Origin: an uncultured Alphaproteobacteria bacterium
GTDB taxonomy: Bacteria; Pseudomonadota; Alphaproteobacteria; Rhizobiales; Ancalomicrobiaceae
Reading direction: 5' to 3'
Length of the DNA: 22,185 nucleotides
NCBI GenBank assembly: GCA_937919435.1
Contig: CALFRR010000080.1
Location: 1 to 22,185, forward strand
In this document: positions 21,836-22,185 of the stretch, piece after piece
How the letters are laid out: the number at the start of each line of letters is the position of its first letter
Numbering within the stretch: the stretch's first letter is position 1
Notes under the pieces: generated by a model
What the model was told of the DNA's origin: nothing
Database searches by the model: none
What the model saw: the letters and a program-made list of their open reading frames with translations, nothing else
Program-made: the position numbers and the translations under genes

Positions 21836-22183
21836 TCAATCCTCGCTTCTCAGAGAGCCCGAGGTCCGGCGGGCCGGGAACTCCATCCGTTGCGACGTGT
21901 CGACCGGAGAGCCGGATCCGGGTCGAACCCTCTCCGACACGCCGACGAAGTCTTCCGGGTCGAGGGTCTCGCCGGGCCGGAGCGCGGCTTCGGCGCCGGC
22001 GCGGGTCAGGCGGTAGGTGTGCGGTCCGTTCGGCTCGGCCGAGCGGCGGACCGTGGCGAGGTCGCGGGCGACGAGACTCTCGAAGGTCGGGTCGGTCGCG
22101 ACGACGAAGTGGTTGCGATGGCTGCGGCACCCGCGGTTGGGCAGGCCGAGAGCGTGGCGGGCGAGGTCTCGTTCTTCGTCGGT
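21836..22183 (-). CDS. Phage-type small protein of unknown function, 5' partial
   Basis: An open minus-strand frame enters from the right edge and ends with TGA at 21838-21836; its start lies outside the window. The 115 visible residues begin TDEERDLARHALGLPNRGCR, then SHRNHFVVATDPTFESLVAR, and contain YRLTRAGAEAALRPGETLDP near the middle. This pattern (a short LT-x-EQ-x-hALGL start, a YRNHF segment and a winged-helix-like Y-x-LT-x-AGxxAL end) is one I recall from small uncharacterised proteins in prophages of Rhizobiales. The last 35 residues are Arg/Ser/Pro-rich and less certain. The gap to the excisionase-like gene is 2 bp, so both belong to one operon. Confidence 0.65.
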   Translation of the reverse strand, partial: TDEERDLARHALGLPNRGCRSHRNHFVVATDPTFESLVARDLATVRRSAEPNGPHTYRLTRAGAEAALRPGETLDPEDFVGVSERVRPGSGSPVDTSQRMEFPARRTSGSLRSED

Positions 22184-22185
22184 GA

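Larger units (their letters stand above)
20325..22185 (-). mobile_element. Integrase end of an integrative element or prophage, partial
   Basis: A tyrosine recombinase, an excisionase-like protein and a small phage-type protein lie in one packed minus-strand operon (gaps 2 bp and a 1-base TGATG overlap) beside tRNA-Cys, with direct repeats at the outer end. The element continues past the right edge. The left limit is set at the repeats for convenience; the true att site was not identified. Confidence 0.6.

Overview
The window is about 70% GC and gene-dense. GTG and TTG starts are common, and the gene families seen (a CoA-ester lyase of malyl-CoA lyase type, an alphaproteobacterial-type LexA box, a hybrid kinase fused to a permease, a UbiH-like hydroxylase ending in a GEAAH/IGAQGLN motif, a long-form DUF2125 protein) point to an alphaproteobacterium, most likely of the order Hyphomicrobiales (Rhizobiales). 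Species cannot be fixed from the sequence alone. All calls rest on reading motifs, reading frames and ribosome-binding sites by eye.

Layout. 1-3306 (+): a transporter-fused hybrid histidine kinase, cut by the left edge, overlaps its LuxR-type response regulator. 3353-7499 (-): a small membrane protein, a secreted Cys/His-rich protein, HspQ, an MFS exporter and a malyl-CoA-lyase-like enzyme. 7500-7758 is a divergent control region facing an AEC-family carrier, whose 3' end overlaps the 3' end of a UbiH-type hydroxylase on the minus strand. 9977-10105 is a second divergent region carrying a LexA-like box. 10106-14847 (+): an NTF2-fold protein, a DUF2182 membrane protein, a TerC-family protein, quinone oxidoreductase, a serine esterase and a TMEM175-type channel. 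14908-18597 (-): rimO, a tandem CbiX-domain protein and a DUF2125 exported protein. 18748-18944 holds tRNA-Asn(GTT) with its promoter and terminator. cobU (+) and a small Cys-containing ORF follow, then tRNA-Cys(GCA) (-). The right end, from about 20325, is the integrase end of an integrative element: a pair of 11-bp direct repeats, a tyrosine recombinase, an excisionase-like protein and a 5'-truncated small protein in one tightly packed minus-strand operon.

Functional links. The kinase and regulator form a probable uptake-coupled signalling pair for a small nitrogenous solute. The lyase and the AEC carrier share one control region with a good dyad, which suggests linked carboxylic-acid metabolism. 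DUF2125 and CbiX genes are joined by a TTGA stop/start overlap. CobU (cobinamide activation) and the CbiX protein (tetrapyrrole metal chelation family) both touch corrin or siroheme chemistry but are not in one operon. No CRISPR array, rRNA or insertion sequence was seen.
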